A DNA stretch of 64,000 bases from Massiliimalia timonensis (GCF_900186585.1 NZ_FYDD01000004.1:310001-374000), one strand, 5' to 3'. Shown: positions 23,804-31,668, counted from the stretch's first letter. Numbers and translations are program-made. The notes: generated from the letters alone by a model not told the origin.

Positions 23804-24958
23804 TTGGTGTTGATCTATCTCTCTTTTATCAGCCTGGGGCTTCCGGATTCTTTGCTGGGAAGTGCCTGGCCGGTCATGCGGGTCGATCTGGGCGCTGATA
23901 TGTCGTTGGCCGGAGTGATTTCCATGGTGGTGGCTGGAGGTACTGTCATTTCCAGTTATTTGAGCACCCGTCTGATCCGGCGGTTTGGGACTGGGCGGGT
24001 GACAACGGTCAGTGTTTTAATGACTGGCCTTGCCTTGCTCGGCTTTTCCTTTGCGCCTGCCTACTGGGTGCTGCTTCTGCTGGCAGTTCCGTTGGGACTG
24101 GGCGCTGGGGCAGTAGACTCGGCGCTGAACAATTTTGTGGCGCTGCATTATAAGGCTAAACACATGAATTGGCTGCATTGCTTCTGGGGGATCGGGGCAA
24201 CTGCCGGGCCAATGATCATGGCTGCGTGGCTTGCAAAGGACAGCCAGTGGCGCGGAGGATATTTGACGATCGCCATCATCCAATGTGCTCTTTCTATGAT
24301 ACTGATTTTAACCCTTCCGGCATGGAACAAGGCAAAAAAACAGGATGATGGGGAAGAACCGCAGATTAAAGCGTTAAGCCTGAAAGAAGCGGTATCCATT
24401 CCATTGGCGAAGCAGACCCTGCTGTCCTTGTTCTGTTATTGCTCGATCGAACTGACGATCGGGTTGTGGGGAGCCAGCTTTGCGACCGGAGAATTTGAAG
24501 TATCCGCAGATCGGGCCGCCGCATGGGTATCGGCATTTTACCTTGGGATAACGCTGGGGCGTGCGGTTGCAGGGTTTATTTCCATCAAGCTCAACAACCT
24601 TCAGATGACCCGTTTGGGAGAAGCAATCACCCTGCTGGGTGTGATTTTGCTGTTCCTGCCGATCGGGGAGGTGCGGGTACCGATCGCATTTGTATTGGCT
24701 GGGCTTGGCTGCGCACCGATCTATCCGGCGATTTTACACCAGACGCCTAAAACCTTTGGAGAAGAAAATTCCCAGGCGATGATGGGGATCCAAATGGCGT
24801 TTGCTTATGTGGGCTCCACCTTTATGCCGCCTTTGTTTGGTTTTTTGGCCGACATAGTAGGGATCGGAATGCTGCCGGTATTTTTGGCTGCCGCATTAGG
24901 GCTGATGATCCTATGCACAGAATGGGTAAAACACGGTTACGAAAAACGTGATACATAG
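23804..24958 (+). CDS. MFS transporter, start region disturbed by a T7 tract
   Basis: Major facilitator membrane protein of about 384 residues with 11-12 hydrophobic spans. The opening YLSFISLGLPDSLLGSAWPVM is characteristic of a Clostridia MFS group (sugar or drug efflux not distinguished). The reading frame can begin only at TTG 23804 or GTG 23807, both poorly placed. A well-spaced ATG at 23793, after AAGGAATAGG, is out of frame because the following tract has seven T; with eight T it would read MFFLLVLIYLSF in frame. So the copy may be a sequencing error, a slippage-controlled gene or a weakly started one. The stop is followed by a strong terminator that ends the pyr-region transcript. Confidence 0.8.
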   Translation: MVLIYLSFISLGLPDSLLGSAWPVMRVDLGADMSLAGVISMVVAGGTVISSYLSTRLIRRFGTGRVTTVSVLMTGLALLGFSFAPAYWVLLLLAVPLGLGAGAVDSALNNFVALHYKAKHMNWLHCFWGIGATAGPMIMAAWLAKDSQWRGGYLTIAIIQCALSMILILTLPAWNKAKKQDDGEEPQIKALSLKEAVSIPLAKQTLLSLFCYCSIELTIGLWGASFATGEFEVSADRAAAWVSAFYLGITLGRAVAGFISIKLNNLQMTRLGEAITLLGVILLFLPIGEVRVPIAFVLAGLGCAPIYPAILHQTPKTFGEENSQAMMGIQMAFAYVGSTFMPPLFGFLADIVGIGMLPVFLAAALGLMILCTEWVKHGYEKRDT

Positions 24959-24962
24959 ACTA

Positions 24963-24990
24963 AAAGGGAACCCCGTAAGGGGTTCCCTTT
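24963..24990 (+). terminator. Terminator after the MFS gene
   Basis: A perfect 12-bp stem, AAAGGGAACCCC with GGGGTTCCCTTT and loop GTAA. It separates the rightward pyr block from the leftward genes beyond. Confidence 0.9.
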
Positions 24991-25026
24991 GTTCGTTATT
25001 AGCAATTTTATCAATATGGAACCTTA

Positions 25027-25251
25027 TTATAAATTCTTTTTTAAAATAGGGAGAAAGCGCCGGATCAGTATAGTCCCTGAAACGGCGGCTGTAATAACGG
25101 CAAGCAGGATCGTTTTAACTTTAATGCGGTTGGCAAACAACACGCCGGCAAGAAATCCAAGTGCGCCTAAACACAGCTTTACCAGAGCAAAATCACTCCA
25201 ATGAGAAGCGGCGGCATATTCATCTCCGCTTTTTAATAATTTTTCCAGCAT
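25027..25251 (-). CDS. Small two-span membrane protein (permease-of-phosphate-ABC-like)
   Basis: A 74-residue protein behind AGGAGG on the minus strand. The N-terminal part is soluble (MLEKLLKSGDEYAAASHWSDFALVKLCLG), followed by two hydrophobic stretches at about residues 28-44 and 47-62 and a basic tail. Short proteins of this pattern are widespread in Clostridia and are often labelled permease of phosphate ABC transporter without evidence of function. I treat it as a conserved membrane protein of unknown role. Confidence 0.75.
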   Translation of the reverse strand: MLEKLLKSGDEYAAASHWSDFALVKLCLGALGFLAGVLFANRIKVKTILLAVITAAVSGTILIRRFLPILKKNL

Positions 25252-25274
25252 AGCTCATACCTCCTATACTTCTC

Positions 25275-25808
25275 TTACTCATGGAGCATGGAAAGAAATT
25301 CTTCAAAACTATCTGCGATTTTTGTGATACTAGGCGCCCCTAAACAGGACTCTTCAAAATTCAAAAACACTACAGGAGGAGCGGAGGGGCTGTGGTAATA
25401 ATCCAAACAAAGGTAATCGCCATATGTCAGCTTTGCGATAGGCAGACACTGTACCTGGAGCCTTCCGGGTTCAAAAATATTCCGTTCTGCTTCTTCTAAT
25501 AAGGCATTGGCGCTCAAAAGATCCCATTCGCCGAGCGGATGGACCTCTGGGTGGTTTACGATCCCAAAAAAACGCTCGATTTCATAACGTGCATGCTCCC
25601 CAAATCGGGAGGCCTTTATTTGGCATCCGCCCAGAGCGGCCACAAAGTGGCGGTAAGAAACTGGAAAATCAGCGTGCATCAAAGCCTCGCAATTTAACAG
25701 CCCTTGTTCTTCTGGAAGAGGTTTGATGATGCTTTCCTCCAAGATTCCCAGCCGAAGATACTCCGGTGGAAGTGCTTGAGATTTGTGAAAATAATCGGAA
25801 AGGTGCAT
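25275..25808 (-). CDS. SMI1/KNR4 (SUKH-1) family protein
   Basis: A 177-residue cytosolic protein with SUKH-superfamily pattern: SYRHFVAALGGC near residue 50, GIVNHPE around 85, the strand LPIAKLTYGDYLCLDY, and the C-terminal PPVVFLNFEES...ITKIADSFEEFLSML. ATG 25808 is preferred over the TTG at 25823 because GGAGG lies 8 bases before it. SUKH proteins are often immunity proteins to contact-dependent or polymorphic toxins. No toxin gene is adjacent here, so it could be an orphan immunity gene or have a housekeeping role. Confidence 0.72.
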   Translation of the reverse strand: MHLSDYFHKSQALPPEYLRLGILEESIIKPLPEEQGLLNCEALMHADFPVSYRHFVAALGGCQIKASRFGEHARYEIERFFGIVNHPEVHPLGEWDLLSANALLEEAERNIFEPGRLQVQCLPIAKLTYGDYLCLDYYHSPSAPPVVFLNFEESCLGAPSITKIADSFEEFLSMLHE

Positions 25809-25827
25809 ATGCGATTCCTCCAATCGA

Positions 25828-27210
25828 TCAAATTAGCTTGTGCCGACTCCATCGGCCGCTCCGGAACCGGAGCATAAAGATCAGGCTTCTCACGCCCCAT
25901 TCCAAAAGCATAGCGACCCACACGCCGACGATCCCGAATCCAAGCATGATTCCCACGATATAGCCTAAAATGACCCGGAACAGCCACATGGACAGCATGG
26001 AGGCGATCGAAGTGAATTTGGAATCCCCTGCCGCGCGCAGAGTGTTTGGCATAATAAAACTCATGGACCACAGCAGCGGGTTTGCAATCCCGGTGAAGAT
26101 CAGGATCGTCCAGATTGTGCCCACGATCTCGGCCGGAGGGGAGAAGAGCTGGATCAAAATTGGCATAAAGGGATAGAGGATCAATTCAAAGATCACAAAA
26201 GTAACGCAGCTTACCAATAACAATGATTTTGCAAATTTTTTGGAATCCCGCACATCGCCGCGTCCCATACACTGGCCAACAACGGTAACAGTTGTCAAGC
26301 CGATCGCGTTTCCGGTGATCTGCGTCAGGGAAGTAAGGGAATTGCAGATCGCAAGCACGGTCATAGACAGCGTACCCAGCTGGACTACGAATGTCTGAGT
26401 CAGCAGCTTTCCGCCGTTAAAAAAGAGCTGCTCCGCCGCGAAAGGGATCCCAACGGTCAGGATCCTTTTTTGGATTGTAAAATCGAAATGGAACAGATCC
26501 CGCCATTCAATCGCAAAGGAATGGTTAAGCTTCAGCAAATAGAGCATTGCACAGAGCATCCCCAGCAAACGGGAAAGATTCAGCGAAATAGAAAGCCCTA
26601 AAACCCCCATCTGTAATAAGTTGATGAAGAAAAAGTTCATCAATACATAAGAGATATTGGTGATCAGGGAGATCACCAGCGAGCTTTTTGTATCTGCCGC
26701 ACCCCGCAGCGCGCCGCACACAGCCTGGTACATGGCAAAACAGGGATAGGAGATATAGCTGGCGACCATATAGGTTTGGGCGTTAGACAGAACCTCCTGT
26801 TCCGCCGCGCCGAATAAAAGGGTCAGGGTAGGCCCTTGGAAAATCAAAAGGATCACAGCTAAGCCAACTGCCAGATAGGTAACTGTGACCAGCGCCTGCA
26901 CAGCTGCCTTTGACATCATAGCCGGATCGCTGTTCCCTTTGTATTGCGCCACGATAACTGTTCCGCCGGTAGCGATCGCGACAAAAACGTTGAGCAAGAA
27001 TAGGTTCAATGAATCGACCATGCTGACCGCGCTGACGGCCGCCACCCCCGACGAGCTGACCATAGCTGTGTTCAGCATATTTAAAGAGGTGATAAACATC
27101 TGATCTACCCAAATTGGGAGAAAGATCGAAAAAATTTGTTTGTATGTCATGGATTCGCCGCTTAGGATCTTGGTCAAAAACCGGTCCGCACGGCCTTTTA
27201 TGTCTGTCAT
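25828..27210 (-). CDS. MATE family efflux transporter
   Basis: A 460-residue multidrug and toxin extrusion type pump with 12 predicted spans in two homologous halves (PIWVDQMFITSLNMLNTAMV in the first, GIPFAAEQLFFNGGKLLTQ in the second). It would export cationic compounds or metabolites in exchange for Na+ or H+. Starts at ATG with GGAAGTGAGG upstream on the minus strand. It lies 19 bases upstream of the SUKH gene in the same direction, so the two may be co-transcribed. Confidence 0.93.
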   Translation of the reverse strand: MTDIKGRADRFLTKILSGESMTYKQIFSIFLPIWVDQMFITSLNMLNTAMVSSSGVAAVSAVSMVDSLNLFLLNVFVAIATGGTVIVAQYKGNSDPAMMSKAAVQALVTVTYLAVGLAVILLIFQGPTLTLLFGAAEQEVLSNAQTYMVASYISYPCFAMYQAVCGALRGAADTKSSLVISLITNISYVLMNFFFINLLQMGVLGLSISLNLSRLLGMLCAMLYLLKLNHSFAIEWRDLFHFDFTIQKRILTVGIPFAAEQLFFNGGKLLTQTFVVQLGTLSMTVLAICNSLTSLTQITGNAIGLTTVTVVGQCMGRGDVRDSKKFAKSLLLVSCVTFVIFELILYPFMPILIQLFSPPAEIVGTIWTILIFTGIANPLLWSMSFIMPNTLRAAGDSKFTSIASMLSMWLFRVILGYIVGIMLGFGIVGVWVAMLLEWGVRSLIFMLRFRSGRWSRHKLI

Positions 27211-27271
27211 GAGCGAAACCTCACTTCCTGTTAAACCGGACCGAAGAATGGAAGAACGACTGGCTCCGGCT

Positions 27272-27988
27272 CTATTCCCGATAGATCAGAGAGCGTACCG
27301 CATATCCGGCAAGCAGATATCCTGCAACAGGCGGCACAAAGGATATACTGGCGGGGGAGTGTCTGCCGTGTTCCGGCTCCCCTACAAAGCCGATCCTTTG
27401 CGGCGCTTCTTTAGAGTACAACACTGTTTGATGGGGAACGCCGCGCTTTTTCAGCTCCCGGCGGATCACCTTGGCAAGGTTGTCGCCGCTGCCGGCAGTG
27501 TCCGCAATGTCTCCGATCGTAAACTGGGACGGATCCAAGCGGTTCCCGGTCCCCATAGATGAGATCAAAGGAATCCCGCGTTGGCAGCAGATTTCCATTA
27601 GGTCAAGCTTTGAAGTTACTGTATCAATGGCGTCAATGATAAAATCCGGCTTTTGGGAAAATAAAAATTCCCGATTTTCCGGCGTGTAGAATTCGTGGTA
27701 TCCAGCAATTTGGCAGTCAGGGCAGATAGAGAGCAGACGATCCGTTGCTGCCTCTACCTTTTTCTGCCCGATCGTGCGACAAGTGGCAAAAAGTTGGCGG
27801 TTTAGATTGGACCGGGAAACGGTGTCCCGGTCTACTAAGATAAGTTTTCCTACCCCGCTGCGACAAAGCGCTTCGGCGGCAGATCCGCCTACGCCGCCCA
27901 GCCCTAACACAGCCACCGTCTTTTTCTGGAGCAGGGAAATGGCATCTTCGCCGATCAGTGCTTGGGTCCGCGTCAACCATTCGGGCAT
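27272..27988 (-). CDS. tcdA: tRNA threonylcarbamoyladenosine dehydratase, ThiF/E1 family
   Basis: ATP-dependent dehydratase of 238 residues that cyclises t6A37 in tRNAs to ct6A. The Rossmann ATP loop is VLGLGGVGGSAAEAL (about residue 28), with the E1 motif DRDTVSRSNLNRQ and the adenylation region DAIDTVTSKLDL. ATG 27988 is chosen over an upstream in-frame start because AAAGGAAG is 8 bases away and the protein opens LTRTQALIGEDA as in the family. It is monocistronic, just upstream (in its direction) of the MATE gene. Confidence 0.9.
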   Translation of the reverse strand: MPEWLTRTQALIGEDAISLLQKKTVAVLGLGGVGGSAAEALCRSGVGKLILVDRDTVSRSNLNRQLFATCRTIGQKKVEAATDRLLSICPDCQIAGYHEFYTPENREFLFSQKPDFIIDAIDTVTSKLDLMEICCQRGIPLISSMGTGNRLDPSQFTIGDIADTAGSGDNLAKVIRRELKKRGVPHQTVLYSKEAPQRIGFVGEPEHGRHSPASISFVPPVAGYLLAGYAVRSLIYRE

Positions 27989-28019
27989 TAGGAACGCTTC
28001 CTTTCGTTGTTGGAATAGC

Positions 28020-28056
28020 AAAAAGGTCAGGACTGCTTAAAAACCAGTCCTGACCT
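28020..28056 (-). terminator. Strong leftward terminator of the 6S-like RNA
   Basis: Perfect 12-bp stem AGGTCAGGACTG with CAGTCCTGACCT, followed on the minus strand by TTTTTGC. Confidence 0.9.
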
Positions 28057-28281
28057 GAATTTACTTTTGTCCGCCTTGCCGTCGCGCAGTTGATAAAAAC
28101 CCGCCAAAAAGCAGGTGGGTGACCTCCTTCTGGCTACCACGCTCCCTTCTTCCGCTAAAAGCGGGAGGTCTGCAATCCGCCGAAGAGTCCGGTCCCCGAT
28201 TATCAAGGTGTTGGATTATTATAATCTGCGCTAACAAATCAAGGCAGAGAAAATTCACACAAAAGGCGGACATTGATCCGC
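28024..28281 (-). ncRNA. ssrS: Structured non-coding RNA, probably 6S RNA
   Basis: There is no ORF, but a promoter and a strong terminator bound a transcript of about 250 bases on the minus strand. Its ends pair: TGTCCGCC near 28263-28270 with GGCGGACA near 28067-28074, followed inward by GCGCAG with CTGCGC. A long imperfect rod with a central bubble follows, including GGAGGTCACCCACCTGC and GGCGGGTTTTTATCAA. That rod-and-bubble shape and the CACCCACCT element fit Clostridia 6S RNA, which binds and restrains sigma-A RNA polymerase in stationary phase. Assignment is by eye and memory of the family; a covariance search is the deciding test. Confidence 0.65.
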
Positions 28282-28287
28282 AAACAT

Positions 28288-28315
28288 ATTATAACACAAA
28301 TTTTTAAAAATACAA
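28288..28315 (-). promoter_or_regulatory. Promoter of the 6S-like RNA
   Basis: On the minus strand, TTGTAT (28310-28315), a 16-base spacer and TATAAT (28288-28293). The site lies just after the end of the DUF1292 gene, so the RNA is independently transcribed. Confidence 0.75.
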
Positions 28316-28323
28316 CCCGGAAC

Positions 28324-28629
28324 TTATTCCCAGTCCATTTCTTCGTCAAACAGGTTTAAAAACAGGTCGCCGATCCGTTCGTATTCTTTATCGTCATCTA
28401 TGCTGACTAGCATTTCCTCGCCGTTTTCATCTATCTCTACGCGCAGTACGACAAACTGCCCGTCGGCTTCCAGCGCTTGGGCAGGATCTTCATAATGCGG
28501 AGCCAACGCCCGGTATTCCACACCATCCTCTTCTAAAGAAGCCAGCAGTTCAAATTCTGTCTGCACGCCGTCCTCGTCAACCAGTGTTAAATAGGTCGGC
28601 AGGTCTTTGGGATTAAGTTCGTCATTCAT
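28324..28629 (-). CDS. DUF1292 domain protein
   Basis: A 101-residue acidic protein of the DUF1292 (YrzB-like) family, recognisable from YLTLVDEDGVQTEFELLASLE and YRALAPHYE. Function is not established; homologues are common in Firmicutes near yqgF and mnmA. ATG 28629 follows AAAGGAA. It has its own promoter (TTGCAT at 28718-28723, 17 bases, TATAAT at 28695-28700, minus strand). Confidence 0.85.
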   Translation of the reverse strand: MNDELNPKDLPTYLTLVDEDGVQTEFELLASLEEDGVEYRALAPHYEDPAQALEADGQFVVLRVEIDENGEEMLVSIDDDKEYERIGDLFLNLFDEEMDWE

Positions 28630-28694
28630 TTGGTTAAGTTCCTTTCGGTGTTCCATAAAAAGAAATGCGGCCATTTTGACCGCCGTTACTATAC

Positions 28695-28723
28695 ATTATA
28701 GTTCTTTTTGACAGAAAATGCAA
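28695..28723 (-). promoter_or_regulatory. Promoter of the DUF1292 gene
   Basis: On the minus strand TTGCAT, 17-base spacer, TATAAT. The opposing rightward promoter starts about 60 bases away, so the region 28695-28809 is a divergent promoter pair. Confidence 0.75.
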
Positions 28724-28780
28724 TAGGCAATTTGTTTAGATATTATTTATATAATATCTTGTTTTTTGTCACAAAAAGTG

Positions 28781-28809
28781 TTGACATTGCATAACTTTCT
28801 TGCTATAAT
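28781..28809 (+). promoter_or_regulatory. Consensus promoter driving a decayed region
   Basis: TTGACA (28781-28786), 17 bases, TATAAT (28804-28809): an exact consensus sigma-A promoter. The transcript would begin with a purine-rich leader (about 28816-28979) whose short motifs (AGTAAGATTGACTGAGAGCG, then GGTTGCAGATGGTAAGC and GAATGATCC) weakly resemble stem I of a T-box leader. No T-box antiterminator consensus is visible. Confidence 0.8.
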
Positions 28810-28979
28810 AAAGACACAGAAAAGGAAAAGGAAATACAAAAAACAAAGATCAGGATCAAAGCTTGCAAAGCAGGAGGCGCAGTAAGATTGACTGAGAGCG
28901 GGTTGCAGATGGTAAGCGGAGAAACAAAGATTTTTGATTGATGAATGATCCTTTTTCTGAAAGACAGGAGGCGTTTCCC

Positions 28980-29777
28980 ATGGATTTTGAACCAGTTTCA
29001 GAATTGTTAAAGGAAGAGCCGGATTGTGTGACTGCACTTTAACTAAAAAATGGCCGGCTGGTCACGACGCTTAAAATGCAATGGATGACCGGGCTCAAAC
29101 CAAAGTGTATAAACGAGAGCAGGAAAGTGCACAAAGCAAAACGGATCGGCCTTTAACAGGAAAAAAGAACAATGAAAAGAGGTACGATCCCATGTACTGA
29201 TTTCCTGGATTCATGAAATAAAGATCATGTGAAAGGGAAAGAGGATGATTGTGATGACTCACAGGATCCGAAACAGAAGAGAAATTTAGTTGGTTGGGAG
29301 TGAGACCACCGAAATAGTTAGCCGAACGGCATAAAATGATTGTATTGTGCCGGCCGTTTGAAAATGAGCGGATGAAATCAATCAAAAATTCCAAGCATCT
29401 CAAAGATGCTGAGATCGTTTGATCGAAAAAAGATTTCCTGTTGGCGAAACCGTTAATGATGTTGCGAAGCATTCCTTGTTAACTGTCGGAGTCAATAGCA
29501 AAAAGATTTTCTGAATGATTGTTGCACCTGTAAAAAGGGGATAAGTGGCCGCAAATGTGATGAATTTTTGGAATTTAAGATGATTTTTAAAGAATCGTTT
29601 TGGAAGAACTGAATAGGAATTACGAAATATGGCCAAGTAAATGATCTTCAATGGAATGTAGAAAAACAGACCATGAATGTGCATCAGAAAAGTCTTATGC
29701 GGATAGATGGGAAAGCTTTTGATCGAAATTCAAAGAGTAAAGGAATCAGAAAATTGAATATTGAAGTGATATGCTAG
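28980..29777 (+). pseudogene. Decayed coding region of unknown family
   Basis: After AGGAGG at 28965-28970, ATG 28980 opens only 20 codons (to TAA 29040). Beyond it, coding-like text continues in pieces in different + frames: KNGRLVTTLKMQW just after the stop, IEKRFPVGETVNDVAKHSLL from about 29422, and LQWNVEKQTMNVHQ...GKAFDRNSKSKGIRKLNIEV from 29646 to TAG 29775. No + frame exceeds 60 codons, and the minus-strand frames do not look coding. I read this as one or two broken genes behind an intact promoter. A structured RNA is the alternative. I cannot name the family. Confidence 0.45.
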
Positions 29778-29820
29778 CACACACTTTTGGAAAGCTTTTG
29801 CTGAAAAAGGTGTGTGCTAG
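29774..29820 (+). other. 11-bp perfect hairpin upstream of the tRNA-Ala pair
   Basis: CTAGCACACAC (29774-29784) pairs with GTGTGTGCTAG (29810-29820), extended inward by T/A pairs with one bulge. It lacks a clean T run but sits exactly between the decayed gene and the tRNA promoter, so it may end the upstream transcript. Confidence 0.5.
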
Positions 29821-29823
29821 TAC

Positions 29824-29852
29824 TTTACAAAAAGAAAAAATTGTGATATAAT
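29824..29852 (+). promoter_or_regulatory. tRNA promoter
   Basis: TTTACA (29824-29829), 17 bases, TATAAT (29847-29852), 13 bases before the first tRNA. Confidence 0.85.
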
Positions 29853-29865
29853 ATTTTTGTTTCAC

Positions 29866-29941
<76 letters not shown>

Positions 29942-29956
29942 ACGTGAATAGGAAAA

Positions 29957-29979
29957 GGGAAATCCAAAACGGGTTTCCC
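29957..29979 (+). other. Hairpin between the two tRNAs
   Basis: GGGAAATCC pairs with GGGTTTCCC (one wobble). It is probably a spacer stem used in processing of the joint tRNA precursor. Confidence 0.5.
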
Positions 29980-29985
29980 AAAAAT

Positions 29986-30061
29986 GGGGGCGTAGCTCAC
30001 CTGGGAGAGCGATACGTTCGCAACGTATAGGTAGTCGGTTCGAGTCCGATCGTCTCCACCA
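29986..30061 (+). tRNA. tRNA-Ala (anticodon CGC)
   Basis: A 76-base cloverleaf with encoded CCA, identical to the first tRNA except for the anticodon arm and two T-loop/T-stem bases. The arm is ATACG-TTCGCAA-CGTAT, anticodon CGC, reading GCG codons. The G3-U70 pair is kept. Near-identical bodies suggest duplication followed by anticodon-arm change or exchange. Confidence 0.93.
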
Positions 30062-30120
30062 GAATAATCATTAGCCGAACCCTAGTAGGATATCATTGCA
30101 TATCGGGAGTTCAGCCAATA

Positions 30121-30158
30121 AAAAATATCCGGCAGGAATCTTCCTGCCGGATATTTTT
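30121..30158. terminator. Bidirectional terminator between tRNAs and ferredoxin gene
   Basis: AAAAATATCCGGCAGGAA and TTCCTGCCGGATATTTTT form an almost loopless perfect palindrome with A/T tails on both strands, ending the tRNA transcript and the leftward ferredoxin gene. Confidence 0.92.
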
Positions 30159-30160
30159 AC

Positions 30161-30850
30161 CTAATCTAAGATCCGTCCGTCTGTTGCGATAGTAACAACC
30201 TGCCAGGGAATAAATTTTCCACTGTTTTGTAAAGCGGTTTTTATGGCATGTTCGATCCCACCGCAGCAGGGGACCTCCATCCGCACAACAGTCACGCTTT
30301 GAATATCATTTTGGCGGATGATCTCGGTCAGCTTTTGGGCATAATCTACCATATCTAGCTTTGGACAGCCAATAAGCGTAATATGATTTTTAATAAAACG
30401 CTCATGGAAGTCCCCGCGGGCAAATGCAGTACAGTCTGCAGCTACAAGTAATTTGGCACCAGAGAAATAAGGTGCTTTGACCGGTGCTAGTTTGATCTGT
30501 ACCGGCCATTGAGATAACTCTGATAAAACAGTTTCCGATCGCACCGAGGATTGTTGTGCTTCGCGGCGGATCTGCTGTGCGCGGCTTCCGGGACAGCCGG
30601 ATTGCTGCGACTGCTTTTTCTGATGCTCCAGAACAGCCTGTTCATCATATGCGGCTGCTTCCCGTTCTACGAAGGTGATTGCCCCTGTCGGGCAGGTTGG
30701 CAGGCAATCTCCCAAACCGTCGCAGTAGTCGTCCCGCAGCAGCTTGGCTTTTCCGTCTACCATACCGATTGCGCCTTCATGACATGCCTGTGCGCAGACA
30801 CCGCATCCGTTGCATTTTTCCTCATCAATTTGAATGATCCTGCGAATCAT
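30161..30850 (-). CDS. Double [4Fe-4S] ferredoxin-domain protein
   Basis: A 229-residue redox protein. Two cluster motifs occupy the N terminus: CNGCGVCAQACHEGAI (residues ~13-28) and CDGLGDCLPTCPTGAI (43-58). A charged linker leads to a C-terminal domain with further Cys (AADCTAFARGDFHE, GCPKLDM, VPCCGGIEHA) that may bind another metal or cofactor. Proteins of this type are common in anaerobes and are often annotated simply as 4Fe-4S binding protein. It starts behind TAGGAGGAA and is divergent from a Crp/Fnr regulator, which probably controls it. Confidence 0.88.
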   Translation of the reverse strand: MIRRIIQIDEEKCNGCGVCAQACHEGAIGMVDGKAKLLRDDYCDGLGDCLPTCPTGAITFVEREAAAYDEQAVLEHQKKQSQQSGCPGSRAQQIRREAQQSSVRSETVLSELSQWPVQIKLAPVKAPYFSGAKLLVAADCTAFARGDFHERFIKNHITLIGCPKLDMVDYAQKLTEIIRQNDIQSVTVVRMEVPCCGGIEHAIKTALQNSGKFIPWQVVTIATDGRILD

Positions 30851-30905
30851 AAATGTTCCTCCTATTATCTATTCTATTTGCCGGCATGTGCCGAATTTTG
30901 TTGAT

Positions 30906-30935
30906 TTGACTTTGATGTCTACAGTATACTATACT
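30906..30935 (+). promoter_or_regulatory. Promoter of the Crp/Fnr regulator gene
   Basis: TTGACT (30906-30911), 18 bases, TATACT (30930-30935). It lies in the 127-base divergent gap and would be close to any operator the regulator uses. Confidence 0.65.
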
Positions 30936-30977
30936 AAAAAAGAAAAAACAGTTGTAAAAACAACGGAAAGAAGAAAA

Positions 30978-31637
30978 ATGAAAGATTATTTGCAGATATT
31001 AAAAAAGTCAACATTGTTTAGCAGCCTTCAGGATCAAGAGATCGAGCAGTTTTTGAAAGCTTTTCCTGTAATGCAAAAGAATTATCAAAAACATGAAACA
31101 GTGCTCTGGGCCGGAAATCAGGTAACATCACTGGGGATCGTACTGGAGGGCTGTGTCCATGTAGTGAAAGAAGATTTTTGGGGAAACAGGAACATTGTGG
31201 CGCAGGTGTGTCCTGCTCAGGTATTTGCGGAAACATATGCTTGTGTGGAGAATTCGGTTTTGCAGGTAGATGTGGTAGCGGCAGAAACATCGAAAATCTT
31301 GTTTTTGGAGTTGGGTGGTCTGCTGGCTTTCCAAGCACAGGATAAGCGAAATGACCAGATAGTTCATAACCTGTTATCCATATTAGCGGAAAAAAATTTA
31401 CAAATGAACGCAAAACTGACCCACATATCACAGCGTACCACCAGAGAAAAATTGCTTTCCTACCTTTCAGAAGAGGCGTTGAGACATGGGAGTCCGGAGT
31501 TTGTGATTCCATTCAACCGGCAGCAGCTGGCAGATTACCTGTCTGTAGACCGGAGCGCTATGTCCAATGAGCTTTGCAAGATGCGGGATGAGGGAATATT
31601 ATCCTTTCACAAAAGTTGTTTTCAGCTTTTTGTGTAA
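30978..31637 (+). CDS. Crp/Fnr family transcriptional regulator
   Basis: A 219-residue regulator with an N-terminal cyclic-nucleotide-type sensor barrel (residues ~15-130) and a C-terminal winged helix (RQQLADYLSVDRSAMSNELCKMRDEG, ~170-195). ATG 30978 is chosen because the predicted promoter ends at 30935; longer in-frame starts would begin before the transcript. It lacks the N-terminal Cys cluster of FNR, so it may sense another signal such as NO, CO or a small ligand, like other anaerobe Crp-type regulators. Divergence from the ferredoxin gene suggests joint redox control. Confidence 0.9.
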   Translation: MKDYLQILKKSTLFSSLQDQEIEQFLKAFPVMQKNYQKHETVLWAGNQVTSLGIVLEGCVHVVKEDFWGNRNIVAQVCPAQVFAETYACVENSVLQVDVVAAETSKILFLELGGLLAFQAQDKRNDQIVHNLLSILAEKNLQMNAKLTHISQRTTREKLLSYLSEEALRHGSPEFVIPFNRQQLADYLSVDRSAMSNELCKMRDEGILSFHKSCFQLFV

Positions 31638-31668
31638 AATAGAGCGTTTAAATAGAAGGAATAAAAAA

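Noticed and set aside
28816-28979. Functional T-box riboswitch
   Set aside because: Only loose stem-I-like words are visible; the antiterminator consensus (GGGTGGNACCGCG) is missing and no intact aminoacyl or amino-acid gene follows.
29095-29684. Minus-strand open frames of 94-125 codons in the decayed stretch
   Set aside because: No ribosome sites, no domains, and the + strand shows better coding text and the promoter.
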